DNA of 64,000 nt from Streptomyces sp. HmicA12 (GCF_000373565.1 NZ_KB891804.1:143706-207705), one strand, 5' to 3'. Shown: positions 17,975-26,641, numbered from the stretch's first letter. Made by a program: numbers and translations. Notes: generated from the sequence alone by a model not told the origin.

Positions 17975-18858
17975 CCGGTGAGCACGCCCTTGGTGAAGTA
18001 CTTCTGGACGAAGGGGTAGACGACCAGGATCGGCACGGTGGCGAGCACGAGCACGGCCATCTGCGTCGTCTGCGGGGCCGAGACCATGCCGGCCTCGCTC
18101 AGCCCGCTGTCGGCGATCTGCGCGCCGCCGATCACGTACATGCGCAGCACCTGGGAGAGCGGCCAGTGGTCGGACTCCAGGTAGATGGAGGCGTTGAACC
18201 ACGAGTTCCAGTAGCTGACCGCGTAGAAGAGGCCGACGACGGCGAGCGCGGCCTTCGACAGCGGCAGCGCGATCCGCCAGAACGTGGCCCAGTCCCCGGC
18301 GCCGTCGAGCCGCGCCGCCTCGTACAGCTCCTCGGGGATGCCCTGGAAGAAGCCGCGCAGGACGATCAGGTTGAAGACGTTGATGAGGACGGGCGCGACG
18401 ATCGCCGCGTACATGTTCTCCAGGCCGAGCCCCTTCACCAGCAGGAACGCCGGGATCATGCCGGGCGGGAAGAGGAACGTGAACAGGACGAGCAGGAGCA
18501 CGGGCTTGCCGCCGAAGACGCCGGGGCGGCTGAGCGCGTAGGCGAGGAACGCGGTGCAGGCGAGCGACAGGAACGTACCGATGACGGTGACGCCGACGCT
18601 CACGCCGAGCGCGTGCGTCACGATGCCGCCGCTGAGGATGTTCTCGTAGGCGCGCAGGGTCGGTTCGGTCGGCCACAGCACCCAGCCGCCGTTCGCCACC
18701 ACCTCCTTGTTGGAGGCGAGGGACGTGGAGACGATCACCAGGAACGGTACGAGGACGAGGGCGAGCAGCGCGAGCACCGCGATCCCCTTGGCGACCTGGG
18801 TGACGGGCTTCGGCTTCTCCATCCACGCGGGACGGGCCGGACGGACTGCGGTGCTCAC
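17959..18858 (-). CDS. Carbohydrate ABC transporter permease (LplC/MalG-like)
   Basis: A 299-residue binding-protein-dependent permease with six membrane segments. The EAA loop that docks on the ATPase is ELYEAARLDGAGDWATFWRI. The GTG start at 18858 overlaps the stop of the first permease in a GTGA, so they are coupled. No ATP-binding subunit is encoded in this operon. A shared ATPase such as MsiK, which energises several Streptomyces sugar importers, is the probable partner (established for other systems, inferred here). Confidence 0.93.
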   Translation of the reverse strand: MSTAVRPARPAWMEKPKPVTQVAKGIAVLALLALVLVPFLVIVSTSLASNKEVVANGGWVLWPTEPTLRAYENILSGGIVTHALGVSVGVTVIGTFLSLACTAFLAYALSRPGVFGGKPVLLLVLFTFLFPPGMIPAFLLVKGLGLENMYAAIVAPVLINVFNLIVLRGFFQGIPEELYEAARLDGAGDWATFWRIALPLSKAALAVVGLFYAVSYWNSWFNASIYLESDHWPLSQVLRMYVIGGAQIADSGLSEAGMVSAPQTTQMAVLVLATVPILVVYPFVQKYFTKGVLTGAIKS

Positions 18859-19850
18859 TTGTAGACCCCCTGCTCGCCGAGCTTGTGCGCGATCCGGTTG
18901 GCGACGAAGACGAGCAGCGCGCCCACCAGGCCCTTGAAGAGCCCGGCCGCGGCGGCGTATCCGGTGTCGCCGCCGACGATGCCCTGCCAGAAGACGAAGG
19001 TGTCGAGCACCTCGCCGACCTCCGGGCCCACCGACGGCCGCTGCAGCAGCATCTGTTCGAAGCCGACGGAGAGGATGTCGCCGAGCCGCATGATCAGCAG
19101 CAGGACGACGATCGGGCGGATCGCGGGCAGCGTCACGTGCCAGAAGCGGCGCCAGGGGCCCGCCCCGTCGATCGCCGCGGCCTCGTACTGCTGCTCGTCG
19201 ACCTGCATCAGGGCGGCCAGGAAGATGATGGTGCCCCAGCCGGCGTCCTTCCAGATCACCTCGGCGACGACCAGCGGGCGGTACGCGTCCGGGTTGCCGA
19301 TGAGGTCGACGGTGTGCAGGCCGGAGTCGCCGAGGAAGCTGTTCAGCAGGCCCGTGTCGGACAGAACCTGCTGGAACAGGGCGACCACGATCACCCACGA
19401 CAGGAAGTGCGGCAGGTAGACGACGGACTGCACGAAGCGGCGCACGATGTCCGAGGTCAGGCTGTGCAGGAGCAGCGCGATCGCCAGCGGCACCGGGAAG
19501 TAGAACACCAGCTGCAGCACGGCGATGTAGAGCGTGTTCCACGTCGCGTGCCAGAAGTCCGGGTCGCCGAACATCCGGCTGAAGTTGCCGAACCCGACCC
19601 AGGGGCTGCCCCACAGCCCGGCGAACGGGTCGTACTCCTTGAACGCCACGGCGTTGCCCACGAAGGCGCCGTAGTGGAAGACCAGGAAGTACACGAGGCC
19701 CGGCACCATGAGCAGCAGCAACGTCCGACTGCTCCGAAACCGTTTCCACGCCGAACTGCGCTGCTCTATGTGGTCAATTGACCCGTTTTGCGGCCCCTCG
19801 GGGGGTTCCACCACCCCGGTCTCGGGCCTGTCCTTCGCCACCGTGGGCAC
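18855..19850 (-). CDS. Carbohydrate ABC transporter permease (LplB/MalF-like)
   Basis: A 331-residue permease with a ~40-residue cytoplasmic N-terminus and six membrane segments. The early extracytoplasmic stretch VAFKEYDPFAGLWGSPWVGF is typical of the LplB/YteP branch, and the EAA loop reads QQYEAAAIDGAGPWRRFWHV. First gene of the four-gene uptake operon (two permeases, binding protein, LacI). It starts at GTG 19850 behind GGAGGGG. A LacI-like dyad, GAAACCGTTTC, lies inside its 5' coding region at 19736-19746. Confidence 0.93.
   Translation of the reverse strand: MPTVAKDRPETGVVEPPEGPQNGSIDHIEQRSSAWKRFRSSRTLLLLMVPGLVYFLVFHYGAFVGNAVAFKEYDPFAGLWGSPWVGFGNFSRMFGDPDFWHATWNTLYIAVLQLVFYFPVPLAIALLLHSLTSDIVRRFVQSVVYLPHFLSWVIVVALFQQVLSDTGLLNSFLGDSGLHTVDLIGNPDAYRPLVVAEVIWKDAGWGTIIFLAALMQVDEQQYEAAAIDGAGPWRRFWHVTLPAIRPIVVLLLIMRLGDILSVGFEQMLLQRPSVGPEVGEVLDTFVFWQGIVGGDTGYAAAAGLFKGLVGALLVFVANRIAHKLGEQGVYK
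19736..19746. promoter_or_regulatory. LacI-type dyad inside the first permease gene
   Basis: GAAACCGTTTC is a perfect 5-1-5 dyad of the GAAAC-GTTTC kind that many LacI repressors bind. It lies 104 bp into the coding sequence, a possible auxiliary operator for the local LacI, or a chance result of Lys-Arg-Phe codons. Confidence 0.35.
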
Positions 19851-19979
19851 GGGAACCCCTCCGTCGTTGGAACAAGGTGAGCCGGAATCTAAAACGGTTA
19901 CAGGAACCGGTCAACCCCCTTGGCCGTGCGATGTCTTGACCCTTTGGGCCGCCAGTGCCTAGCCTCCTGACACATTGAA

Positions 19980-19991
19980 GTAACCGGTTAC
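19980..19991. promoter_or_regulatory. LacI-type operator between the ABC operon and the dehydrogenase
   Basis: GTAACCGGTTAC is a 12-bp perfect palindrome 38 bp before the dehydrogenase start and 130 bp before the permease start. A related sequence AAACGGTTAC is at 19892-19901 and AACCGGTC is at 19905-19912. The adjacent LacI protein is the natural candidate to bind here and control both directions. Confidence 0.6.
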
Positions 19992-20029
19992 AGAGATTTC
20001 TGGCGACACGACGACACGGGGAGGCCCGC

Positions 20030-21034
20030 GTGACGGCATACCGACCGACCGCGGCACTGGCCATGGGTGCCGAGGTGGTGGAGCGGGTCTTCCCGCCCGA
20101 GCTGCGCGAACGGCTCGGCAGGAGCGTGCGGCTCGCCCCGCGGCCGCTGACCGGACCGCTCGACACCCCCGAGGCGGTCGAGGTGCTCGCCACCACGGAG
20201 ATCCTGGTCACCGGCTGGGACTGCCCGCCGCTCACGCGCCAAGTACTGTCCCGCGCACCGCGGTTGAGGGCCGTCGTGCACGCGGCGGGCTCGGTGCGGC
20301 CGCTCGTCACGGACGCGGTGTGGGAGCGCGGACTGACCGTCTCGTCGGCGGCCGACGCCAACGCCGGGCCCGTCGTCGCCTTCACCCTCGCCGCGATCAC
20401 CTTCGCGGCGAAGAGCGCGCTGACCGCCGCGGCCCGCTACCCCGACGCCTGGCCCGCGTTCGCCGAGCGGACCGGCACCGACGGCTGCACCGTCGGCGTC
20501 ATCGGGGCCTCCCGGATCGGCCGCCGGGTGATCGAGGCGCTGAACGCGGACACGGCGGCGTACCGGGTCCTGCTCCACGACCCGTACGTCGACGAGGCCG
20601 AGGCCGCACGCCTCGGCGCGGAGCTGACGGATCTCGCCGATCTGTGCCGGCGCAGCGCCATCGTCAGCGTGCACGCACCCGAACTCCCGGAGACCCGAGG
20701 CCTGTTGAGCGCCGAGATGCTGAGCCTCGTCCCCGACGGCGGCACGCTGATCAACACCGCGCGCGGCTCACTGGTCGACACCGAGGCGCTGGCCCGCGAG
20801 TGCGCGACGGGCCGCCTGTCGGCCTACCTGGACGTCACGACCCCCGAGCCGCTGCCCGCCGGACACCCGCTGCTCACCCTGCCGAACGTGCTGGTCACCC
20901 CGCACATCGCCGGGACGCAGGGGGCGGAGGTGCGACGGCTCGGCGTGTACGCGACCGAGGAGGTCGAGCGGTACGTGTCCGGGCGCGAGCTGGTCGGCCG
21001 GACCGACCGAGGGGACCTGCTACGGGTGGCCTGA
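20030..21034 (+). CDS. D-isomer-specific 2-hydroxyacid dehydrogenase family protein
   Basis: A 334-residue NAD(P)-dependent dehydrogenase. The Rossmann fold begins with VGVIGASRIGRRV near residue 160. The catalytic Arg is in NTARGSLVD, the Glu in TPEPLPAGHP and the His in TPHIAGTQG. These enzymes interconvert 2-oxo and D-2-hydroxy acids. It starts at GTG 20030 behind GGGGAGG and is divergent from a sugar-uptake operon across a shared LacI-type palindrome. It therefore probably acts on a product of the imported sugar, such as a uronate-derived keto acid (inference). Confidence 0.9.
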   Translation: MTAYRPTAALAMGAEVVERVFPPELRERLGRSVRLAPRPLTGPLDTPEAVEVLATTEILVTGWDCPPLTRQVLSRAPRLRAVVHAAGSVRPLVTDAVWERGLTVSSAADANAGPVVAFTLAAITFAAKSALTAAARYPDAWPAFAERTGTDGCTVGVIGASRIGRRVIEALNADTAAYRVLLHDPYVDEAEAARLGAELTDLADLCRRSAIVSVHAPELPETRGLLSAEMLSLVPDGGTLINTARGSLVDTEALARECATGRLSAYLDVTTPEPLPAGHPLLTLPNVLVTPHIAGTQGAEVRRLGVYATEEVERYVSGRELVGRTDRGDLLRVA

Positions 21035-21258
21035 CCTCCGAACTCCCTTGTGCCGGGCACTCCTTGGGGCTGCCTGAACTCCTGAAAGTCCCCACCCTGG
21101 AAGGAGCACCATGAGCGGCATGAGCACCAGAAGCGAGTCTGGTGGTGGCGTCGCGGCAGCGTTCCGGCGGAGCCGGACTGTGCTTGTGCCTGGGGGGTGA
21201 CGGTTCGCTCGGATGTTCCCGGTGATGATGTGGGTTCGGCTTGCTTAGTGTGATCGTC
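21035..21258 (+). other. Spacer and left flank of the TnpB element
   Basis: Mostly unassigned. It contains a short hairpin (TCCGGC-GGA-GCCGGA, 21163-21177) that could be the left end of the insertion. It also holds a 29-codon reading frame (ATG 21111, behind GGAAGGAG) starting MSGMSTRSES, which might be the leftover start of the gene that the insertion destroyed. The exact left boundary is not visible. Confidence 0.35.
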
Positions 21259-22497
21259 ATGCAGCTCAGGTACGCCTTCAGGTTGTACCCGAACACCGTC
21301 CAGCAGGCCGCGTTGGCGGAGGCGTTCGGGTGCGCCCGCGTCGTGTTCAACGACGCCGTGCGTGCCCGCGAGGACGCCCGAAAAGGCGGGCAGCCGTTCC
21401 CGAAACTGGGAGACCTGTCGAAGAAGCTGATCACGCAGGCGAAGCGGACGGCCGGGCGGGCCTGGCTGGGCGAGGTGTCCGCCGTGGTCCTCCAGCAGTC
21501 CCTGCGTGACGTGGAGGCCGCGTACCGCAACTTCTTCGCTTCCCTCAACGGCACCCGCAAGGGCCGGACGGTCGGCGTGCCGCGTTTCAAGTCCCGCAAG
21601 GATCAGCGGCAGTCGATCCGGTTCACCGCGAACGCCCGCTGGAAGATCACCGGCGCTGGGCGTCTGGACCTGCCGAAGATCGGCGCGGTGAAGGTGAAGT
21701 GGTCCCGCACCCTGCCCGCCACCCCCACCTCGGTCACCGTGATCAAGGACGCGGCGGGACGGTTCTTCGCCTCGTTCGTCATCGACACCGACCCTGCTGC
21801 TGACGCCGTCCGGATGCCCGTCACCGGGAACACCGTCGGTATCGACCTGGGCCTCACCCACTTCGCGGTCCTGTCCGACGGCACGAAGATCGACTCCCCT
21901 CGGTTCCTGCGCCGGGCGGAGAAGAAACTGAAGAAGGCCCAGCGTGAGCTGTCCCGCAAGCAGAAGGGATCCAGGAACCGGGCCAAGGCCCGCTTGCAGG
22001 TCGCCCGCGCCCACGCCAAGGTCGCCGACGCACGCCGTGAGTTCCACCACCAGCTCTCCACCCAGCTGATCTCCGAGAACCAAGGGATCGCCGTGGAGAA
22101 CCTGTCGGTGAAGGGACTGGCGCGCACCAGGCTGGCCAAGTCCGTGCACGACGCGGGCTGGGCACAGTTCATCGGCATGCTGGAATACAAAGCCGAGCGG
22201 TACGGCCGCACCTTCATCAGGATCGACCGGTTCGAGCCGACCAGCCAGGTCTGCTCCACCTTGTACCGCCTGCGGCACCGTCCACGACCGGGACACCAAC
22301 GCCGCACGCAACATCAAACAGGCCGCCGGACTGGCGGCATCAGCCTGCGGAGCGCCGATAAGACCAGAACCCGTTCTGGCACAGCGCGAAGAAGCAGGAA
22401 GCCACGGATTCCCGACCGGACACCGTGCCGCCCAGCGGCACAGCACCCCGTCAGGGAAGGCCAGAATCCCCGCCCTTCAGGGCGAGGAGCATGTCAA
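21259..22497 (+). pseudogene. tnpB: Frameshifted tnpB of an IS200/IS605-type element
   Basis: TnpB is the RNA-guided nuclease of IS200/IS605-type transposons and an ancestor of Cas12. Residues 1-330 are intact: RuvC-I GIDLGLTHF with Asp196, and RuvC-II IAVENLSVKGL with Glu280. After QVCS (about 22250) roughly 16 codons are missing and the frame changes. The second half of the zinc finger and RuvC-III (CTACGTVHDRDTNAARNI) continue from 22262 in the +1 frame. In the original frame the protein instead runs out of the element into the next gene. No tnpA transposase is present. The nuclease is almost certainly dead. Confidence 0.85.
22471..22497 (+). mobile_element. Right end of the TnpB element
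   Basis: A hairpin CGCCC-TTCA-GGGCG (22471-22484), then AGGAGCATGTCAA, matches the right-end pattern I recall for Streptomyces tnpB elements. Host sequence resumes at about 22498. In live systems this end is also the 3' part of the omega RNA, and the adjoining host bases act as the guide. Confidence 0.65.
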
Positions 22498-23189
22498 ACG
22501 CCCGCCGACCACACCTGGCGGAACAACGTCATCTCCGGCAACCACCCGGCCTCCGAGCCCGCCGACCCCGGAAAGATCACGGCCGACCCGCAGCTGACGG
22601 ACCCCGCCTCCGCCGACCCGCTCGACTACCGCCCGAAGTCCGGCTCGCCCGCGCTCAAGGCGGGCCTGGTCACCCCCGACAACGGCGGGCGCGACTACAC
22701 GAGCGCGGCGACCCCGTCGGCCTGCCGCCCCGACATCGGTGCCTTCCAGGTCTCGTCCTTCGACGACGCGTCCTGCGCGGGCACGAACCTCGTCACCAAC
22801 GGCGGCTTCGAATCCGGCGCCAAGTCGCCCTGGACGGGATCGACTTCCTTCACCGTGGGCACCGCCACCCCGCACACGGGCGGCTACGCCGCCCAGCTCA
22901 CCGGCGCCCACACCTCCGCCGAACAGCTCGTGACCGTCCAGCCGAACACGACGTACGTGCTCTCCGGCTGGGGCCGCGTCGACGCCGACCGCACGCAACT
23001 CGCCGTGGGCGTCAAGAACTTCGGCGGCACGGAGACCCGCGTCCCGCTCTTCACCGGGACCGACTGGCGCGGGGGAGCCGTTTCCTTCAGGGCGCGAGCA
23101 GCACCAAGGCGACGGTGTACTGCTACACCAGGGCCGGAACCGGGCACGGCTGGTGCGACGACCTCCGGCTGGTGAAGCAGGCGCCGTAG
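22498..23189 (+). pseudogene. 3' remnant of a secreted beta-helix/carbohydrate-binding protein
   Basis: The reading frame (phase 1) directly after the TnpB right end encodes the last rungs of a right-handed parallel beta-helix (TWRNNVISGNHPASEP...DIGAFQ) and then a carbohydrate-binding-like jelly roll (NLVTNGGFESGAKSPW...). Near 23085 the frame shifts, and the natural C-terminus (GASSTKATVYCYTRAGTGHG...) continues in another phase to the stop at 23189. The 5' part, including the signal peptide, is missing. Such proteins are often polysaccharide lyases or hydrolases, which fits the adjacent uptake operon. Both truncation and frameshift make it non-functional. Confidence 0.8.
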
Positions 23190-23195
23190 GGGGAA

Positions 23196-23263
23196 CGCGC
23201 CCCTGAGATGCGCACGCGGTGCGCATCTCAGGGGCGCGGGGAACTGCGCGACCAGCCACGACG
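23196..23263 (+). repeat. Hairpin fused to dispersed repeat copy A
   Basis: A perfect 20-bp stem with a 3-nt loop (23196-23215 with 23219-23238) runs directly into GGGGCGCGGGGAACTGCGCG and ACCAGCCACGACG (23231-23263), the dispersed repeat seen five times in this window. It follows the pseudogene stop and would act as a terminator between it and the convergent peptidase gene. Confidence 0.85.
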
Positions 23264-23298
23264 AACCCGCGGTCCCAGTCGCTACAGAACCCGGCAGA

Positions 23299-25212
23299 TC
23301 AGTGGCGACGGAACGACGAGACATACCCCGGCGCGGGCGAGCCGACCCCGGTGACGTCGTCGTAGCCCCGAACGGCCTTCAGGGACGCGTCCTTGCCGAG
23401 GCTGCGCACCGAGGTGAGCAGGCCGTCCGCGGCGTCGTAGCCGTTCGCGTAGTCGACGCGGGCCACGGCGAGGTCCTTGCCGGTCGGCTTGTCCGTCACG
23501 TCGTGGTACAGCGGCGAGCCGTACCGGGCGTAGATCGACGGGTTGGCGAAGCCGATCGCCTGGCCGCCGCGCGTCTGCTGCGCCAGCGCCTGCACACCCG
23601 CGATCACCGGCGCGGCGAGCGACGTACCGCCGATGCGGTACTCGTCGTAGCCGAGCGAGCCGTCGGGCAGCGTCTGCGTCTGGCCCACCAGGAAGCCGGT
23701 GTTGGGGTCGGCCACGGCCGAGATGTCCGGGACGACGCGGTTGTTGCCGCCGTTGACCGTCGCCAGGGACTTCGGCACGACACCCTTCTGGTAGAAGGGC
23801 TGCGGGACGGTGCTGCTGGTGCCGCCGCCCGCGCCGGAGGTGTACGCGCCGGGGAAGTCCGTCCAGCTCTTGCCGTCGGCCGCGAGGTTGGCCTTGAGCG
23901 TGCCCCAGCCGGTCTCGAACTGGTACTTGTCGCCCTTGCCGACGGCGAGCGCGGTGCCACCGACCGCGGTCACCCACGCCGAGTTGGCGGGCGTGTCGAC
24001 CTGCTTGGTGCCGGTGGAGGCGACGTTGTCGCCGTTGTCGCCGGACGAGAAGTAGAAGCCGATGCCCTCGACCGCGCCGAGCTGGAACACCTGGTCGTAG
24101 GCGGTGGCCAGTTCGGGCGTCTGGTTGGCCTCGATGTCGCCCCACGAGTTGGAGACGATGTCGGCCAGGTGCTTGTCGACGACGGTCTGGAGGGAGTCCA
24201 GGAGGTCGTCGTCGTAGCAGGACGCGGCGCCCACGTACGTGATGCCGGCCTGCGGGGCGAGCGCGTGCACGGCCTCGACGTCGAGGGTCTCCTCGCCGTA
24301 CCAGCCGGAGGCGCTGCACTCCTCGGTCTGCGTGTAGTTCTTCGGCAGGACCTGATTCAACTGGCCCTTGGCGTAACCCGCGTCACCGTTCTTGGCCGCG
24401 TACGTCGCCGCGTCCTTCGCGATGGTCGGCGAGGCGTACGCGTCGGTGATCGCGACCCGCACCCCCTTGCCGGTGGCCTTGCCCGCGCCGTAGGCGGCCC
24501 GCAGCTGCTTGCCGGTGTAGCCCTTGACGGCGTACGGAACCTTCTTGCCGTACGCGTCCGGCAGCGTCGTCGCCGTCTTGGAGCCGTAGTACGAGGAGAA
24601 CGGCCCCGCGTTGCGGAACACCGCGTCCGGCGGCGGCAGTTGGTCCTGCTTCGTCGCCTTGTGCGGGGCGCTGTCCAGGCCGGTCACGGTGAGCACGGCG
24701 CCGTCCAGCGAGGCGGGCACCGAGGCCGTGCCCGACGGGGCGCGGTACGTGTGCGTCCCCTTGGCGTAGTTGTGCAGCTGCGTACCGAAGGCCTTCTCGG
24801 TCGCGGCCACGTCACCGGAGACGGATATGTAGTGCGCGGTCGTGCCGGTGACCGTCAGGCCCGCGGCCTTCAGCCACTGGGTGACCTCGGCGACCTGCGC
24901 CTTGGTCGCGCCGAAGCGGGCCTGCGCCTCGTCGGCGCTGAGGTACTTGCCGTACGACGCGGACGACGGGTCGGAGACCGCCTTCGCGTACGCGGCGAGG
25001 CCCTTGGCGTCGCGGCCGGCCAGGTAGACGCGTGCGGTGACCTTGTTGCCGTTCGCCGTGGAGCCCTGGTCGGCGGCGTTGGTGGCCCACAGCGGCTTGG
25101 TGCCGGTCAGGGCCTCGCGGCTGCTTCCCGCGTCGGCCTGGGCGGCCGGGGCGGTGAGGGCGAGGGCGCCCGCTAGCAGCGGCAGTGTTGCTGCGATGCG
25201 GATGGATCTCAT
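23299..25212 (-). CDS. Secreted S53 family peptidase (sedolisin/kumamolisin-like)
   Basis: A 637-residue secreted serine-carboxyl peptidase. A signal peptide ending around PAAQA is followed by a ~170-residue activation propeptide (pro-kumamolisin domain) and the catalytic domain. The catalytic Glu and Asp are in YGEETLDVEAVH, the oxyanion Asp in SNSWGD, and the nucleophile Ser in IGGTSLAAP. A C-terminal calcium-site Asp region (DDVTGVGSP) is present. These enzymes act at acidic pH after the propeptide cleaves itself. The ATG at 25212 has AGGGGG upstream. It stands alone between a repeat hairpin and its own promoter region. Confidence 0.95.
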   Translation of the reverse strand: MRSIRIAATLPLLAGALALTAPAAQADAGSSREALTGTKPLWATNAADQGSTANGNKVTARVYLAGRDAKGLAAYAKAVSDPSSASYGKYLSADEAQARFGATKAQVAEVTQWLKAAGLTVTGTTAHYISVSGDVAATEKAFGTQLHNYAKGTHTYRAPSGTASVPASLDGAVLTVTGLDSAPHKATKQDQLPPPDAVFRNAGPFSSYYGSKTATTLPDAYGKKVPYAVKGYTGKQLRAAYGAGKATGKGVRVAITDAYASPTIAKDAATYAAKNGDAGYAKGQLNQVLPKNYTQTEECSASGWYGEETLDVEAVHALAPQAGITYVGAASCYDDDLLDSLQTVVDKHLADIVSNSWGDIEANQTPELATAYDQVFQLGAVEGIGFYFSSGDNGDNVASTGTKQVDTPANSAWVTAVGGTALAVGKGDKYQFETGWGTLKANLAADGKSWTDFPGAYTSGAGGGTSSTVPQPFYQKGVVPKSLATVNGGNNRVVPDISAVADPNTGFLVGQTQTLPDGSLGYDEYRIGGTSLAAPVIAGVQALAQQTRGGQAIGFANPSIYARYGSPLYHDVTDKPTGKDLAVARVDYANGYDAADGLLTSVRSLGKDASLKAVRGYDDVTGVGSPAPGYVSSFRRH

Positions 25213-25232
25213 GGTGGAACCCCCTGGGAGAG

Positions 25233-25249
25233 GTGCATGTGTAATGCAC
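25233..25249. promoter_or_regulatory. Inverted repeat in the leader of the S53 peptidase
   Basis: GTGCAT-GTGTA-ATGCAC is a perfect 6-bp dyad 21 bp before the peptidase start. It may be an operator or an mRNA hairpin. The rest of the 134-bp gap shows nothing else clear. Confidence 0.35.
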
Positions 25250-25346
25250 ACGCAGGGGGACCACTCTCGTCACGAACCGTTCACGCGAGGGGAATGAAAC
25301 GATCAAGAAGACGTCAAAAGCTGTCTCCGCAAGTCGGCGGTGACCG

Positions 25347-25973
25347 CTACGGCTTGGCTCCGCGCTCCTTCAACATCCCCGTCATCAGGTCTATTTCGGA
25401 CTCCTGCGAGGCCACCATCCCGCGCGCGAGCCGCCGTTCGGCCCCGACCTCGCACCGCTTCACGCACCCCTCGGCCATGTGGACGCCGCCCTTGTGGTGG
25501 GCGATCATCAGCCGCAGGTACATGACTTCGGCCTTGCGCCCGCTCAACTTGCCGAGCTGACGGAGCTGCGTGTTGGTCGCCATGCCGGGCATCAGCGCGC
25601 CGTCCTCACCGACGGGCGCGTCGCCCATGCCCATCCAGGCCATCGGCGGCTTCGCCGACACCTTCGGCAGTTCCCACAGATCGAGCCAGCCGAGCAGCAT
25701 GCCGCGCTGGTTGGCCTGGGTCTGCGCGATGTCGTAGGCGAGGCGCCGCACGTCCTCGTCCCTGGTCCGGTCGCGCACGATGTACGACATCTCGACGGCC
25801 TGCTGATGGTGCACGGACATGTCGCGCGCGAACCCGGCGTCCGCCGACTCGGCCGCGGGCACCCTCAGATCGTGCGGACCGCCGTCCCCGTCGGCGACGG
25901 CGTAGGTGACGGCACCGGCCGTGACGGCCAGCGCCGCCACGCCCGACACCAGCCACCCCGTACGACGCCTCAC
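25347..25973 (-). CDS. DUF305 domain protein, membrane-anchored
   Basis: A 208-residue protein with one N-terminal membrane segment (residues ~8-28) and an extracytoplasmic four-helix DUF305 domain. The paired motifs MSVHHQQAVEMS and MIAHHKGGVHMAEG give the His/Met clusters that define the family. Some DUF305 proteins take part in copper homeostasis, so metal binding is likely. The GTG start at 25973 overlaps the stop of the DUF3105 gene in a GTGA, so the two are coupled. An extra Cys pair (GCVKRC) sits after the second His motif. Confidence 0.88.
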   Translation of the reverse strand: MRRRTGWLVSGVAALAVTAGAVTYAVADGDGGPHDLRVPAAESADAGFARDMSVHHQQAVEMSYIVRDRTRDEDVRRLAYDIAQTQANQRGMLLGWLDLWELPKVSAKPPMAWMGMGDAPVGEDGALMPGMATNTQLRQLGKLSGRKAEVMYLRLMIAHHKGGVHMAEGCVKRCEVGAERRLARGMVASQESEIDLMTGMLKERGAKP

Positions 25974-26641
25974 TGGCTCAGCCCGCTGGTGCACGGGGCA
26001 CCCGGCTCGGGCGTCTGCTTGCCCTGCACGAACGTCGAGAAGAACGTCGCGACCTTCGGGTCCTTCGCGCTCTTCACCGTGCGCTGGTGCCCCCAGGCGC
26101 TCAGCATGATCGGGTCCTTCTGGTCCTCGACCGGGCTCATCAGCGAGTACGGCGTCTGCTTCACCTTGGCGGCCAGCGCCTTGACGTCGGCGTCGGACGC
26201 CTTGTCGTTGTACGTCACCCAGACCGCGCCGTGCTCCAGGGAGTGCACCGCGTTCTCGTTCGCGAGGGCCTTTTCGTATACGTCGCCGTTGCAGTTCATC
26301 CACACCTGGTTGTGGTCGCCACCGACCGGCGGGTTCATCGGATAGGCGACCTTCTGGCCGACGTGGTTGCGGGTGAGCTTGGCGCTCCAGGTGCCCACGC
26401 CGTCCTTGTCGTACGAGAAGTGCCCGGCCGGGGCCTTCGCCTTCGCGTCGCCGCCGTCGTCATCGCCCTTGGTCACGGCCCACGCCCCTACTCCTATCAG
26501 CGCGGCCACGACGACCGTGCTGACGGCGATGACCGCGATCCGGCCGCGGCGCTCACGGGCGCGCTCGGCCCGACGCATCTCCTCTATACGGGCCTTGCGG
26601 TCCGGGGAGGGCGAGGCGGACGTGTTCTTGGCGGAACCCAT
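25970..26641 (-). CDS. DUF3105 domain protein, membrane-anchored
   Basis: A 223-residue protein: a charged cytoplasmic N-terminus, one membrane segment at about residues 35-55, then an extracytoplasmic DUF3105 domain with the family hallmark VHSLEHGAVWVTYN. The function of the family is unknown. It is translated together with the DUF305 protein through a 4-bp overlap, so the pair probably works as a unit at the outer face of the membrane. Start ATG 26641. It is divergent from glnA2 across a 319-bp gap. Confidence 0.88.
   Translation of the reverse strand: MGSAKNTSASPSPDRKARIEEMRRAERARERRGRIAVIAVSTVVVAALIGVGAWAVTKGDDDGGDAKAKAPAGHFSYDKDGVGTWSAKLTRNHVGQKVAYPMNPPVGGDHNQVWMNCNGDVYEKALANENAVHSLEHGAVWVTYNDKASDADVKALAAKVKQTPYSLMSPVEDQKDPIMLSAWGHQRTVKSAKDPKVATFFSTFVQGKQTPEPGAPCTSGLSQ

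Noticed and set aside
21111..21200. A 29-codon gene before tnpB
   Set aside because: It has a good ribosome-binding site but no recognisable content; noted only as a possible leftover start of the disrupted gene.
21241..23175. A single 644-residue protein
   Set aside because: It is an artefact of joining a frameshifted tnpB with the remnant of a different gene; reported as two pseudogenes.
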